A DNA stretch of 64,000 bases from contig NZ_BATJ01000001.1 of the NCBI RefSeq assembly GCF_000467125.1, positions 1 to 64,000 on the forward strand. The letters are read 5' to 3'. Shown one piece after another: positions 52,999-62,760 of the stretch. The position numbers and the translations under genes are program-made. The number at the start of each line of letters is the position of its first letter. Position 1 is the first letter of the stretch. Origin of the DNA: Vibrio proteolyticus NBRC 13287. GTDB lineage: Bacteria; Pseudomonadota; Gammaproteobacteria; Enterobacterales; Vibrionaceae. The notes below the pieces were generated by a model. That model was not told where the DNA came from. It worked only from the letters and a program-made list of their open reading frames with translations, and ran no database searches.

Positions 52999-54198
52999 TC
53001 ACCTTGAGCGATAAAACCTGGCTGCGGAAATCATCAGGTTGCCATGGCCATTCTCACCCCCGGCAAATCTGCCTTGTTCGCCAAACGTAAAAGGACAAAT
53101 AAATGGTGTATTGGCGGCTTCATGTTTGAGGTTTGCGTAGACCCGTTTCATGTCTTCTCCCAGATACAACATTGGTCCTGCACACATAATGCAGAGGATC
53201 CCCAGAGTATGGGAGTTCAGGTGATTTTTTCTATTTGCTTCTTGGAGCACTCGCGCTCCTCGGCTAATCAGTTGCTCTCTGTCACCGGACATTAAAGTAA
53301 TTGCATCTCCGGGACGAATATCAGTAAAGAGCAACAGCCCCTGTTTTTGACTGATTCGTATTGGATGAGACAATTTATAATAAGGCTGAGCATAGACGTG
53401 ACCAGCGATACGTCCCAGAGGATACTGAGTGACTAACTCAAACACGAAATGTGGTGGTACTGACACACCGGCGTGGTCACTGATCCATTCTCGATAAATC
53501 TTTTGTGCGGGTTCGCCGTCAATTTCCAGCAGTTCCCTGCCTTTGGCCTTAGTCACAGTGCCGGTAAATTCAGTTGGTGAATAACCAGCGCTGAAGTTCG
53601 TAGAGAGCTTTTCTGATGGGAAAAATACCTGAAGTGCTATGCCGCGGGTTGTGTGCGCTTTTTCCGTAAATATTGACCAATGGCCTTTGATGCCATTGTC
53701 AGCGGCACTGCCACCGATAATTGGTACTGGCACGTGAAATTTGGAGTCGATCGCATCAATGATTTTTTCTTCGAAACCCGGAGTGGCGTGAGCGATGACA
53801 AATCCTGGTACTTCGCCTTCACGCTCCGCTTTTTTGAGCGCTCTATCCAGGGTTACGGAGACTAAATCAGGTATGTCGGAATCATCGTATACCTGACTTA
53901 GAGCAGATCCATACGCACTGGACTTACTGTCGTAAATAGCGGCCAGTCCGACGACGGGTCCCCAGTGAAGCCCTTTTTCTGTCATGAGCCCTCTGCATGT
54001 CGAGGCGCCGATAACAGGAACATGGTCAGGCAAACGTTTCGATAGCTCCATACGGAGCTTGCTGGGGTCGTAATCTTGAGTGTAGTAACAGATGACGCTC
54101 GCCAGATTTTCAACATCCAGCTCAGAGAGCATGTCATCTGCCACCATGGACTCTTGCGGTTTGTGAGATACGCGAGTCTTAAAGTGCATGACGGGCAT
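52999..54198 (-). CDS. nosP: FIST-domain sensor NosP/VpsV
   Basis: A 399-residue cytosolic protein with FIST_N (residues about 30-220; V-I-G-A-S-T-C-R-G and P-I-I-G-G-S-A-A-D-N) and FIST_C (about 225-370; Y-P-L-G-R, G-P-M-L-Y-L-G, F-T-F-G-E-Q-G). FIST proteins next to hybrid kinases include the haem-binding nitric-oxide sensor NosP, and the V. cholerae homologue is VpsV. I cannot point to the haem ligand, so NO sensing is inferred. It is first in a two-gene unit with the kinase. Confidence 0.8.
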   Translation of the reverse strand: MPVMHFKTRVSHKPQESMVADDMLSELDVENLASVICYYTQDYDPSKLRMELSKRLPDHVPVIGASTCRGLMTEKGLHWGPVVGLAAIYDSKSSAYGSALSQVYDDSDIPDLVSVTLDRALKKAEREGEVPGFVIAHATPGFEEKIIDAIDSKFHVPVPIIGGSAADNGIKGHWSIFTEKAHTTRGIALQVFFPSEKLSTNFSAGYSPTEFTGTVTKAKGRELLEIDGEPAQKIYREWISDHAGVSVPPHFVFELVTQYPLGRIAGHVYAQPYYKLSHPIRISQKQGLLLFTDIRPGDAITLMSGDREQLISRGARVLQEANRKNHLNSHTLGILCIMCAGPMLYLGEDMKRVYANLKHEAANTPFICPFTFGEQGRFAGGENGHGNLMISAARFYRSR

Positions 54199-54281
54199 AA
54201 GATCTTAAGTTTCGTCTCTTATACCTTAATTCTATTCATCATCCTAGTATTTCATAGTGAAAAGTTTGTTTGCTCGTTCAA

Positions 54282-54647
54282 TTATTTCGCGAAGATCAAT
54301 TTATAACGGCTTCCCTCGTCAGAGAGAATTTCTACCTCAGGTAATTGGTCAGGAATACCAAGTGCAACTACATGTGTATGTCCGGTTGGTTGCGTGATGG
54401 TTAGGGAATCTTTCTCAGCGATTTTCCAGTCCTTAGGTAGGTTGGAGATGACAATTTGACCGTCTGACTGCCAGATCGCAGTGAACGGGTGATTATTAAC
54501 ATTAATTGTACATTTTGTTTCCAGTTGACACTGGAAGGATTGACTTGGTTCATACGTGACCGTTCTCCAGAAAAAAGCGATCAGAAGTAAGGTTAACATG
54601 ATCAATATTTGCGCAAGTCGTGCTGGTGTGAGCTTTTGAGCTGGCAT
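54282..54647 (-). CDS. Single-pass membrane protein of unknown function
   Basis: A roughly 121-residue protein with one N-terminal membrane helix (I-L-I-M-L-T-L-L-L-I-A-F-F-W) and a small beta-rich periplasmic domain with a Cys pair (Q-C-Q-L-E-T-K-C). No family recognised. The ATG at 54647 is used; the longer frame starts at a TTG. It sits between nosP and ccoN, in the place of the small conserved gene found there in V. cholerae, and diverges from ccoN, so it may be an envelope partner of either. Confidence 0.7.
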   Translation of the reverse strand: MPAQKLTPARLAQILIMLTLLLIAFFWRTVTYEPSQSFQCQLETKCTINVNNHPFTAIWQSDGQIVISNLPKDWKIAEKDSLTITQPTGHTHVVALGIPDQLPEVEILSDEGSRYKLIFAK

Positions 54648-54906
54648 GAATGTGTATTCTCCGTGTAACAAAGTTCAAAGTTTTGAAATAAAAGAGCAAA
54701 ACCTGAACGACAGTAAGGTTACTACCCTGTCATTGAATTGTTAATTGCAGTATAGTTGTCGGCTGAAAATGCCACTTTTTGTTAAAGCCTGCAAGATACA
54801 CCAAACGCCTGAAATGGCATAGTTTTCTTAAGGGTTTGGGGGGCATTGCGACGTTTTTGTCGTGTTGGAAGTAAAGTGTAGTTAATTAGAAATTGGAAGC
54901 ATGCAA

Positions 54907-56334
54907 ATGAGCCAAGAAAAGCAGCTTGAGCAAAACTACAACTATACGGTCGTCCGTCAGTTCACCCTGGTCACCATCTTATGGGGTATTGTCGGTATGG
55001 GCGTTGGTGTTTTGATTGCCGCTCAGTTAGTTTGGCCACAGCTAAACTTTGATACGCCGTGGTTGACGTACAGTCGTTTACGTCCGTTGCATACTAATGC
55101 GGTTATTTTTGCGTTTGGTACAAGTGCCCTGTTTGCAACATCTTACTATGTTGTGCAGCGTACCTGTCAGACACGTCTGTTTGGTGGTCCACTGGCAGCC
55201 TTCACCTTTTGGGGTTGGCAGGCAGTAATTCTTTCTGCAGCCATTTCTTTACCTTTGGGTTACACCACAAGTAAAGAATACGCTGAACTGGAATGGCCGA
55301 TTGATATCGCGATCGCGATTGTTTGGGTCGCTTACGCCGTAGTGTTCTTTGGCACTCTGGTTAAGCGTAAGACCTCTCACATTTATGTAGCGAACTGGTT
55401 CTTCGGAGCCTTCATCATCACGGTTGCTGTTCTTCACATTGTGAACAGTATGGCAATTCCGGTATCAATGATGAAATCGTACAGTATTTACTCTGGCGCC
55501 GTTGATGCAATGGTTCAGTGGTGGTACGGCCACAACGCCGTAGGTTTCCTGCTGACCGCTGGTTTCCTAGGTATGATGTACTATTTCGTTCCTAAGCAAG
55601 CTGAACGCCCTGTTTATTCTTACCGCCTATCTATTGTTCACTTCTGGGCACTGATATCCCTGTATATCTGGGCCGGTCCTCACCACCTTCACTATACTGC
55701 TTTGCCAGACTGGACTCAGTCCGTTGGTATGGTGATGTCGCTGGTACTGTTTGCGCCTTCTTGGGGCGGTATGATCAACGGTATTATGACGCTATCTGGT
55801 GCGTGGCATAAACTGCGCTACGACCCTATCTTGCGTTTCCTAATCGTTTCTCTGTCCTTCTATGGCATGTCGACCTTCGAAGGTCCGATGATGTCTATTA
55901 AGACGGTCAATGCTCTTTCTCACTACACTGACTGGACGATTGGTCACGTTCACTCAGGTGCATTGGGTTGGGTTGCAATGGTATCAATTGGTTCGGTTTA
56001 CCACTTGATTCCTCGTCTGTTTGGTCAAGAGCGCATGTACTCTGTCGGTTTGGTCAACACCCACTTCTGGCTGGCGACTATCGGTACTGTTCTGTACATC
56101 GTTGCTATGTGGATCTCTGGCGTGATGCAAGGCCTGATGTGGCGTGCAGTAAACTCAGACGGTACGCTCACTTACAGCTTCGTTGAATCTGTACAGGCGT
56201 CTTACCCGTTCTACACGGTTCGTTTTATTGGTGGATTCATCTTCCTGTCAGGTATGTTCCTGATGGCGTACAACACCTACAAAACCCTTTCTGCGCCTAA
56301 ACATAGCCTTAAAGCTATTCAGCAACCGGCATAA
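54907..56334 (+). CDS. ccoN: cbb3 oxidase catalytic subunit CcoN
   Basis: Subunit I of the high-affinity oxygen reductase used at low oxygen; it holds a low-spin haem b and the haem b3-CuB site in about 12 membrane helices. Key His runs are visible ([30 protein letters not shown]). The ATG at 54907 has GGAAG seven bases upstream; the ATG at 54901 is too close to it. First of ccoNOQP. I see no clear FNR box in the 230 bases upstream. Confidence 0.96.
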   Translation: MSQEKQLEQNYNYTVVRQFTLVTILWGIVGMGVGVLIAAQLVWPQLNFDTPWLTYSRLRPLHTNAVIFAFGTSALFATSYYVVQRTCQTRLFGGPLAAFTFWGWQAVILSAAISLPLGYTTSKEYAELEWPIDIAIAIVWVAYAVVFFGTLVKRKTSHIYVANWFFGAFIITVAVLHIVNSMAIPVSMMKSYSIYSGAVDAMVQWWYGHNAVGFLLTAGFLGMMYYFVPKQAERPVYSYRLSIVHFWALISLYIWAGPHHLHYTALPDWTQSVGMVMSLVLFAPSWGGMINGIMTLSGAWHKLRYDPILRFLIVSLSFYGMSTFEGPMMSIKTVNALSHYTDWTIGHVHSGALGWVAMVSIGSVYHLIPRLFGQERMYSVGLVNTHFWLATIGTVLYIVAMWISGVMQGLMWRAVNSDGTLTYSFVESVQASYPFYTVRFIGGFIFLSGMFLMAYNTYKTLSAPKHSLKAIQQPA

Positions 56335-56346
56335 GGAGATTTAAGA

Positions 56347-56967
56347 ATGAGCAGTAATTCGAACAATCGCCACGAAGTTGTTGAACGTAATGTTGGCTTG
56401 CTGGCTATCGGCATCGTGTTTGCGATCAGTCTTGGGGCGTTGGTGGAAATCACGCCGCTGATTTTCCAGAAACAAACCACTGAACCGGTTGAAAACCTGA
56501 AGCCTTATACAGCGCTACAGATGGAAGGTCGTGATATCTACATCCGTGAAGGCTGTAACGTATGTCACAGCCAGATGGTGCGCCCATTCCGTTCGGAAAC
56601 AGAGCGTTATGGCCATTACTCTGTGGCTGGGGAAAGTGTTTGGGAACACCCATTCCTGTGGGGCTCTAAACGTACTGGCCCGGATTTGGCTCGTGTGGGT
56701 GGTCGTTACTCTGATGAGTGGCACCGTGTCCACCTGACTGACCCTCGAGAGTTGGTTCCTGAGTCAAACATGCCAGGTTTCCCTTGGCTGGCTGAGAATA
56801 CGCTTGACGGCAAGTACACTCAGAAAAAACTGGAACTATTCCGCGATAAATTTGGTGTTCCTTACACAGATGAGCAAATCGCTAATGCAGCGAAAGACGT
56901 AGAAGGTAAAACAGAGATGGATGCACTCATCGCTTATCTTCAGTCTCTTGGTCATTCAATGAAGTAA
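56347..56967 (+). CDS. ccoO: cbb3 oxidase monohaem cytochrome CcoO
   Basis: Membrane-anchored c-type cytochrome, 206 residues: one N-terminal membrane helix ([15 protein letters not shown]) and a periplasmic domain with the haem-c site C-N-V-C-H and downstream Met ligand candidates. It takes electrons from CcoP to CcoN. It lies 12 bases after ccoN and has AAGGAG upstream. Confidence 0.96.
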   Translation: MSSNSNNRHEVVERNVGLLAIGIVFAISLGALVEITPLIFQKQTTEPVENLKPYTALQMEGRDIYIREGCNVCHSQMVRPFRSETERYGHYSVAGESVWEHPFLWGSKRTGPDLARVGGRYSDEWHRVHLTDPRELVPESNMPGFPWLAENTLDGKYTQKKLELFRDKFGVPYTDEQIANAAKDVEGKTEMDALIAYLQSLGHSMK

Positions 56968-56976
56968 GGAGGGATT

Positions 56977-57150
56977 ATGGACATCGGTACTATTCACAGT
57001 ATTTGGACCATAGTGATATTTGTTTGCTTTATCGGCGTGGTTTGGTGGGCTTTCGGCAAAAGCCGTAAAAGCCGCTTTGAAGAAGACGCCAATATGATTT
57101 TTGCAGACGAAGAACAAGCACCCTCTAAAGAACATGGAGTGACTAAGTAA
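56977..57150 (+). CDS. ccoQ: cbb3 oxidase small subunit CcoQ
   Basis: A 57-residue single-helix protein: M-D-I-G-T-I-H-S-I-W, a membrane segment to about residue 26, then an acidic tail after W-A-F-G-K-S-R-K. It has AAGGAGGG upstream and sits in the ccoQ position between ccoO and ccoP. CcoQ stabilises the complex under oxygen. It is too short for many gene finders; its stop shares one base with the ccoP start. Confidence 0.92.
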   Translation: MDIGTIHSIWTIVIFVCFIGVVWWAFGKSRKSRFEEDANMIFADEEQAPSKEHGVTK

Positions 57151-58127
57151 TGACTACATTTTGGAGTCTTTGGATCATCATCATTACTGTCGGTACGCTC
57201 GTTGGCTGTGCTGCACTGCTCTTCTGGTGCCTGAAAGATAAAATGGGTGTGGAAGAAGGTGACGACATGGGCCACGAGTACGACGGTATTCGTGAGTTGA
57301 ACAACCCTCTGCCGAAATGGTGGAGCTACCTTTTCGTAAGTACGTTCATTTTTGCCGCCGTTTATCTGACTCTTTATCCGGGTCTGGGTAGTTTCAAAGG
57401 CGTGCTGGGCTGGCAGAGCTCGGATCAAACCGTTCGTTCAATTGAGCAATCTCGTGAATCTATCGCGAAAGCTCAACAGAGCAAAGAGCTGGTTCAATAT
57501 GCTAAAGAGCTGGATGACGCAGATGCGTACTTTGGTGCGGCATTTAAGAAACTGGCATACACCGACAATGGTCAACTGCGCCCGATTCCGGAAATCGCAG
57601 CTGATTCTGAAGCCGTTAAAGTAGGCCAGCGTCTGTTTCTGCAGAACTGTTCTCAGTGTCACGGCTCTGATGCACGCGGTCAGAAAGGGTTTCCTAACCT
57701 AACAGATAATGCGTGGCTGTACGGCGGTGAACCAGAAGCGATTGTAACCACCATTATGCATGGTCGTATCGGCCAGATGCCTTCTTGGATCGATGCTCTC
57801 GGTGAGCAGGGTGTTCAGGAAGTGGTTAGCTACACCTTGAGCCTGTCTGGACGTTCGGTAAATGCACGTGAAGCGGAAGCGGGTAAATCGCGTTTTGTTG
57901 TCTGTGCTGCGTGTCATGGTACTGACGGCAAAGGTAACCCGGCTGTTGGTGCGCCGGATCTTACCGATCAAGATTGGTTATTCGGCGGTACTCGCGCTGA
58001 CGTAACTGAAACCGTTACACATGGACGTTCTGGCGTGATGCCTGCCTGGAAGGACATTCTTGGCGAAGATAAAGTTCAATTGGTTGCTTCCTATGTCTGG
58101 AGTTTGAGTAACTCTGACAATAAGTAA
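57150..58127 (+). CDS. ccoP: cbb3 oxidase dihaem cytochrome CcoP
   Basis: A 325-residue protein with two membrane helices near the N-terminus and two periplasmic cytochrome c domains with C-S-Q-C-H-G (near residue 168) and C-A-A-C-H-G (near 253), each with a later Met (G-R-I-G-Q-M-P, S-G-V-M-P). It accepts electrons from the bc1 complex through soluble carriers. The start overlaps the ccoQ stop by one base. Confidence 0.96.
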   Translation: MTTFWSLWIIIITVGTLVGCAALLFWCLKDKMGVEEGDDMGHEYDGIRELNNPLPKWWSYLFVSTFIFAAVYLTLYPGLGSFKGVLGWQSSDQTVRSIEQSRESIAKAQQSKELVQYAKELDDADAYFGAAFKKLAYTDNGQLRPIPEIAADSEAVKVGQRLFLQNCSQCHGSDARGQKGFPNLTDNAWLYGGEPEAIVTTIMHGRIGQMPSWIDALGEQGVQEVVSYTLSLSGRSVNAREAEAGKSRFVVCAACHGTDGKGNPAVGAPDLTDQDWLFGGTRADVTETVTHGRSGVMPAWKDILGEDKVQLVASYVWSLSNSDNK

Positions 58128-58137
58128 CATTTCAATA

Positions 58138-58166
58138 ACAGCCCCTTTCTAAGGGGCTGTCTTTCC
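58138..58166 (+). terminator. Hairpin after ccoP
   Basis: ACAGCCCCTT / AAGGGGCTGT stem with a short broken T-run, 10 bases past the ccoP stop; probably a partial terminator before the maturation genes. Confidence 0.6.
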
Positions 58167-58213
58167 TATAAATTTGTGGCCCTTTCTTTCATTTTGTCGT
58201 TGAGAACTTTTTT

Positions 58214-58690
58214 ATGGTAAAGCCTTGGTATAAACAATTCTGGCCGTGGTTTCTAATTATTCTTCCTCTTACCGTGGTCGTTTGGACAATTCTTACAGTG
58301 ATCGTTTTTTCACAAAATTCAGTGTCTCTGGTGACCGAGGATTACTATAAAAAAGGCAAGGGAATCAATATTGATCTATCGAAAATCAATGTTGCCAAAG
58401 AGCTGGGTTTGAGTGCTCAGGTCGAGTCTGATGGTCACGATATCGTGATCCGTTTTAATAAAGGCGAGCTGGACCACTATCCTGCCATTTCTGCACTGTT
58501 TGCCCATCGAACCCTGGCGGACCGAGATTTTACCCAGTTGGTCACTGCGGATGCCAAAGGTCAGTACCGCATCAAGCTGTCGGAAGAGCTTCAAGGCCCT
58601 TGGTTTATCGAACTCACCCCACATGATGACTCATGGCTAATACAAGGTCGTGTCACCTTCCCTACCACTGAAATCCTACTGATGAACTGA
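58214..58690 (+). CDS. ccoH: FixH/CcoG-cluster assembly protein
   Basis: A 158-residue protein of the FixH type: a membrane helix (W-P-W-F-L-I-I-L-P-L-T-V-V-V) followed by the E-D-Y-Y-K-K-G-K-G-I-N motif and a periplasmic beta domain. Members assist cbb3 oxidase assembly. It is followed four bases later by the copper ATPase, forming the maturation unit ccoH-I-S. Confidence 0.88.
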   Translation: MVKPWYKQFWPWFLIILPLTVVVWTILTVIVFSQNSVSLVTEDYYKKGKGINIDLSKINVAKELGLSAQVESDGHDIVIRFNKGELDHYPAISALFAHRTLADRDFTQLVTADAKGQYRIKLSEELQGPWFIELTPHDDSWLIQGRVTFPTTEILLMN

Positions 58691-58694
58691 CGCT

Positions 58695-61067
58695 ATGTGC
58701 AAAACGTGTTATCACTGCGGTGAAGAGGTACCAGTCAACACGGACTTCAATGTTGAGATTCTTGGTGAAGTTAGAGGCATGTGTTGTCCGGGTTGCCAAA
58801 CCGTCGCTCAGACTATTGTTGATAGTGGTTTGGTCTCCTACTACCAATATCGCACCGCGCCAGCGGATAAAGTGGATCTGGTTCCGGAGCAGCTTCAGAC
58901 CCTGATTCACTATGACAATGATGACGTACAGGCTGAATTTGTTCGTCATAATGACGATCTCTCAGAGGTGACCTTGTCACTTGAGGGGGTCTCATGTGCT
59001 GCATGTGCCTGGTTGATAGAAAAACAGGTCTCCTCTCATACCGGTGTGGTCGCGATCCGAGTCAATACAACGACCAACCGAGCGTTGCTCAAATGGAACA
59101 AAACTCAGACTCGTTTAAGTGAACTGCTTTCCGTTATTCATCAACTGGGTTACAAAGCCGCGCCATTCGAAGCCGATAAGCAGGAAGCCTCTTACCATCG
59201 ATCGATGAAGCAATACCTGTATCGGTTGGGGATTGCGGGTTTGGCGACCATGCAGGTAATGATGCTGGCTGTCGCGCTGTATCTGGAAGTGTTTGGTGAT
59301 TTAGATACGGAGTTTAAGAACTACTTCCGTTGGGTCAGTTTGATTTTTGCTACACCTGTGCTGCTCTACTCCGCGCTGCCGTTCTATCTCAATGCGTGGC
59401 GCAGTATTCGAGGCAGAACGCTCGGAATGGATGTTCCGGTTTCCATTGCACTCATTTTTGCCTACGTAGCCAGTTTGGTGGCGACAGTAACAGAAAAAGG
59501 CGAAGTGTTCTTCGAGTCTATCTCGATGTTCACGTTCTTCTTGTTGGTCGGACGTTTTCTCGAAATGCGTGCCCGGCGTAAAGCCGCAGCCGCAAGTGGG
59601 AATTTACTGAAACTGATACCAGCGATTGCGACCAAGCTGGACGGGACACAAATACCGGTCAAAACACTAAAGCCGGGTGACCACATTCGGGTGCTGCCGG
59701 GTGAGCACGTTCCGGCGGACGGAGTTGTGTTGTCCGGACGTGTGCACATCGACGAATCCATGCTGACGGGGGAATCCGTACCAGTGGTGAAAAACACGGG
59801 CGATGCGGTATATGCCGGTACACTTAATGGCGAGGAAGCGTTTGACCTCAATGTCGCGGCTACCAAGGCTGAGTCTGTGATTTCAAACATCGTTCGTCTT
59901 CAGGACGAAGCTCAGATGTCTAAGCCGAAAATCGCCGAGATAGCGGATGTAGTTGCACGCTATTTTGTGGCCGTGATTCTGATCATTGCGGCTTTTACCT
60001 GGTGGTATTGGCATGAAACCAAACCGGAAGACGCATTTTGGATCATGTTGTCTGTGCTGGTCGCAACCTGTCCGTGTGCCCTTTCGTTGGCGACGCCGAC
60101 GGCTCTGACTTGTGCGACATCGCGCATGAGCAACTTTGGTATATTGTTGCGTAAGAGTCACGTGTTTGAGACGTTGTGTAAGGTCAACCATCTGGTCGTT
60201 GATAAAACCGGCACACTCACCCACGGTGACATTGTTTTGAAAGACACCCTGGTGCATGGTAAATACAGTGCTGAGCAAGTGCTGGCCATAGCGGCGGCGT
60301 TGGAAGCCCACGCTAACCATCCGATCGCTCGTGCTTTTAAGCCCTACTTTGATCATGCCATTGAAGTGACACAGGTCGAGAACATTATCGGCTCGGGTAT
60401 CGAAGGCCATTATCTTGGAAGTACGGTCCGAATTGGCAGTCCAGATTTTGTATTGCGCGATACTACGCAGTCTGTCTCGAATGGTATTTATCTCTCTTTG
60501 GATGGTGAACTTATCGCGACCTTCACCTATCAAGATCCTATTCGCAAAGAAAGTGCTCTGCTGATCGAGAAGTTTCAGCAAGCAGGTATTCAAACCACCT
60601 TGCTGACTGGCGACACTCAGCAAAACGCTGATGTGGTCGCGAATCAGATCGGTATAGACACCGTCGTGGCCGGAGCGAAACCAGAAGATAAACTGGCGTA
60701 CCTGAAGTCGCAGGATAGTGGCCACATTTCGATGATGATCGGCGACGGAATCAATGATGCGCCAACTCTGGCTGGGGCCCATCTATCCGTCGCGATGGGT
60801 GGCGGTACCGATGTCGCCAAAGCGTCTGCAGACATGGTATTACTCGGTGATAAGTTGGATAAGCTACTTGAAGCGCGTAACCTGGCGCTAAAAACCCGCC
60901 GCATTATCCGCGAAAACCTTGCGTGGTCTCTGGGATACAATCTATTGATTTTGCCGTTAGCTGTGGCCGGCTTAGTTGCGCCTTATGTGGCTGTGGTCGG
61001 TATGTCTGCAAGCTCAATTATAGTAGTATCGAACTCTCTGCGTTTGCTTAAAGAAAAGGGGCGATAA
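58695..61067 (+). CDS. ccoI: Copper-transporting P-type ATPase CcoI/FixI
   Basis: Delivers copper to the cbb3 oxidase. The 790-residue protein has an N-terminal zinc-ribbon-like C-Y-H-C-G and C-C-P-G-C, an HMA domain with C-A-A-C near residue 102, and P1B ATPase signatures: T-G-E-S phosphatase loop, A-T-C-P-C-A-L-S-L-A membrane copper site, D-K-T-G-T, H-P-I-A and G-D-G-I-N-D. The C-P-C motif and context separate it from CopA. Confidence 0.95.
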   Translation: MCKTCYHCGEEVPVNTDFNVEILGEVRGMCCPGCQTVAQTIVDSGLVSYYQYRTAPADKVDLVPEQLQTLIHYDNDDVQAEFVRHNDDLSEVTLSLEGVSCAACAWLIEKQVSSHTGVVAIRVNTTTNRALLKWNKTQTRLSELLSVIHQLGYKAAPFEADKQEASYHRSMKQYLYRLGIAGLATMQVMMLAVALYLEVFGDLDTEFKNYFRWVSLIFATPVLLYSALPFYLNAWRSIRGRTLGMDVPVSIALIFAYVASLVATVTEKGEVFFESISMFTFFLLVGRFLEMRARRKAAAASGNLLKLIPAIATKLDGTQIPVKTLKPGDHIRVLPGEHVPADGVVLSGRVHIDESMLTGESVPVVKNTGDAVYAGTLNGEEAFDLNVAATKAESVISNIVRLQDEAQMSKPKIAEIADVVARYFVAVILIIAAFTWWYWHETKPEDAFWIMLSVLVATCPCALSLATPTALTCATSRMSNFGILLRKSHVFETLCKVNHLVVDKTGTLTHGDIVLKDTLVHGKYSAEQVLAIAAALEAHANHPIARAFKPYFDHAIEVTQVENIIGSGIEGHYLGSTVRIGSPDFVLRDTTQSVSNGIYLSLDGELIATFTYQDPIRKESALLIEKFQQAGIQTTLLTGDTQQNADVVANQIGIDTVVAGAKPEDKLAYLKSQDSGHISMMIGDGINDAPTLAGAHLSVAMGGGTDVAKASADMVLLGDKLDKLLEARNLALKTRRIIRENLAWSLGYNLLILPLAVAGLVAPYVAVVGMSASSIIVVSNSLRLLKEKGR

Positions 61068-61068
61068 A

Positions 61069-61236
61069 ATGGAAAGCCTGTATATTCTGATTCCGATTGC
61101 GATTGTACTGGTCGCAGTCGCGGCCGCTATCTTCCTATGGGCAGTGAAGAGCGAGCAGTTTGAAGATCTAGAGCGTCAGGGACACAACATTTTGTTTGAC
61201 GAAGATGAGCACCCTCAGGAGAAAGATCGGCAATGA
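61069..61236 (+). CDS. ccoS: cbb3 oxidase maturation protein CcoS
   Basis: A 55-residue protein with one membrane helix (L-I-P-I-A-I-V-L-V-A-V-A-A-A-I-F) followed by W-A-V-K-S-E-Q-F-E-D-L-E-R-Q, the CcoS signature. The family is needed for haem and copper in the oxidase. It starts one base after the ccoI stop and its own stop overlaps the next ATG (ATGA). Confidence 0.92.
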   Translation: MESLYILIPIAIVLVAVAAAIFLWAVKSEQFEDLERQGHNILFDEDEHPQEKDRQ

Positions 61237-61913
61237 GCCCGGATTTTCTTGGGGCCTTTGTGATTGGTGTTGTCGGCGCTGGCCATTGTATGGGTATGTG
61301 TGGTGGCTTAGCTTCCCTGCTCTCCCTTGGTCAGCAATCCCATAGTAAACAACGAGTTATTCCCCTGCTTTATAATACTGGCCGCCTCATCAGTTATGCT
61401 CTGGTTGGCGCGCTTGTCGGCGGTTCTGTGTCCACATTGGCTGAAGTCAGCGAACTTAATTCCGCCTTGATTTGGCTCCGTTTAATAGCCGCTATTTTTA
61501 TGATTTTGCTGGCGTGCTATTTAGGCCGATGGTGGAATGGCTTGCTGCAAGTAGAGAAATTGGGTCAATCTGTCTGGCGCTATATCTCTCCTGTGGGCAA
61601 ATCACTTCTGCCATTAAAATCTTCATTGCATGCCTTGCCATTCGGTGTGATCTGGGGCTGGTTGCCTTGCGGTTTAGTTTATTCGACACTGACCTGGTCT
61701 GCGGTTTCCGGTAGTGCGGTTAACGGCGCGCTAATCATGCTGGCATTCGGAGCAGGTACCCTTCCCGCCATGCTGTTCGTAGGCTATGGCGCCAACTATT
61801 TTCAGAAAATCCAACAGTCCGGCCTGTTTCGCAATATCAGCGCATTTTTAATCTTGGGTTATGGTGTGTATACTGCCTTCGGCGCATTAACCATTTTGTC
61901 ATCTGCGGCTTAG
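61233..61913 (+). CDS. TauE/SafE- or DsbD-like membrane protein in the cco cluster
   Basis: A 226-residue membrane protein of about six helices, beginning with G-V-V-G-A-G-H-C-M-G-M-C-G-G, the Cys-containing motif of the TauE-like / DsbD transmembrane family that accompanies cbb3 clusters. It may move copper, sulfur or electrons for haem-copper centre assembly; the substrate is not known. The start overlaps the ccoS stop in ATGA, so the genes are translationally coupled. Confidence 0.82.
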   Translation: MSPDFLGAFVIGVVGAGHCMGMCGGLASLLSLGQQSHSKQRVIPLLYNTGRLISYALVGALVGGSVSTLAEVSELNSALIWLRLIAAIFMILLACYLGRWWNGLLQVEKLGQSVWRYISPVGKSLLPLKSSLHALPFGVIWGWLPCGLVYSTLTWSAVSGSAVNGALIMLAFGAGTLPAMLFVGYGANYFQKIQQSGLFRNISAFLILGYGVYTAFGALTILSSAA

Positions 61914-61971
61914 CCAGCTGTTTTTAAGACGCTTTTTTAACTATCCTTTGTGGTTAATGGGTGCTAAAATA

Positions 61972-61985
61972 TTGATGTAAATCAA
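61972..61985 (+). promoter_or_regulatory. Perfect FNR box upstream of fnr
   Basis: TTGATGTAAATCAA matches TTGATNNNNATCAA exactly, ending 16 bases before the fnr start. Placement close to the start suits repression, as in E. coli fnr autoregulation. Confidence 0.85.
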
Positions 61986-62001
61986 ATAGTGAAAGGTTGT
62001 T

Positions 62002-62748
62002 ATGATTTCTGAAAAACCTGCTACAAAACGCATTCAATCTGGTGGTTGTGCCATTCACTGTCAAGATTGTAGTATCAGTCAACTCTGCATTCCGTTTACG
62101 CTCAACGAAGCTGAGCTGGATCAGCTTGATCAAATTATCGAGCGCAAAAAGCCGATTCAAAAAGGTCAGGAACTGTTTAAAGCAGGTGACGATCTGAAAT
62201 CGCTTTACGCCATCCGCTCAGGTACGATCAAAAGCTATACCATCACAGAACAGGGTGACGAGCAGATCACTGCGTTCCACTTAGCCGGTGACTTGGTTGG
62301 TTTTGATGCGATTACTGGAGACAGCCACCCAAGCTTTGCTCAGGCTCTTGAAACATCGATGGTGTGTGAGATTCCGTACGAAATTCTGGATGACCTGTCA
62401 GGCAAAATGCCAAAGCTTCGTCAGCAAATCATGCGCCTGATGAGTAACGAAATTAAAGGCGACCAGGAAATGATCCTGTTGCTTTCAAAGAAAAACGCAG
62501 AAGAGCGTCTGGCGGCTTTCCTTTACAACCTCTCTACTCGCTTCTCCCAACGTGGCTTTAGTCCTCGTGAGTTCCGTTTAACCATGACACGTGGTGATAT
62601 CGGCAACTATCTGGGTTTAACCGTAGAAACGATTTCTCGCCTTCTGGGCCGTTTCCAGAAATCAGAAATTTTGAGTGTGAAAGGCAAATACATCACTATT
62701 TTGAATCATGATGCCCTGATGGAATTAGCTGGCGTAACGTCAGAATAG
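62002..62748 (+). CDS. fnr: Oxygen-sensing regulator FNR
   Basis: CRP/FNR-family transcription factor with an oxygen-labile 4Fe-4S cluster, controlling anaerobic genes. The 248-residue product has the N-terminal Cys ligands in [16 protein letters not shown] and the fourth in M-V-C-E-I-P-Y, the cyclic-nucleotide-type beta-roll, and the C-terminal helix-turn-helix [12 protein letters not shown] with the E-x-x-S-R specificity residues. A perfect FNR box lies just upstream. The order cco cluster - fnr - uspE is standard for Vibrio. Confidence 0.96.
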   Translation: MISEKPATKRIQSGGCAIHCQDCSISQLCIPFTLNEAELDQLDQIIERKKPIQKGQELFKAGDDLKSLYAIRSGTIKSYTITEQGDEQITAFHLAGDLVGFDAITGDSHPSFAQALETSMVCEIPYEILDDLSGKMPKLRQQIMRLMSNEIKGDQEMILLLSKKNAEERLAAFLYNLSTRFSQRGFSPREFRLTMTRGDIGNYLGLTVETISRLLGRFQKSEILSVKGKYITILNHDALMELAGVTSE

Positions 62749-62760
62749 TCAGTAATCTCA

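Noticed and set aside
54732..54746. FNR box before ccoN (TTGAATTGTTAAT region)
   Set aside because: Fewer than ten of fourteen positions match.
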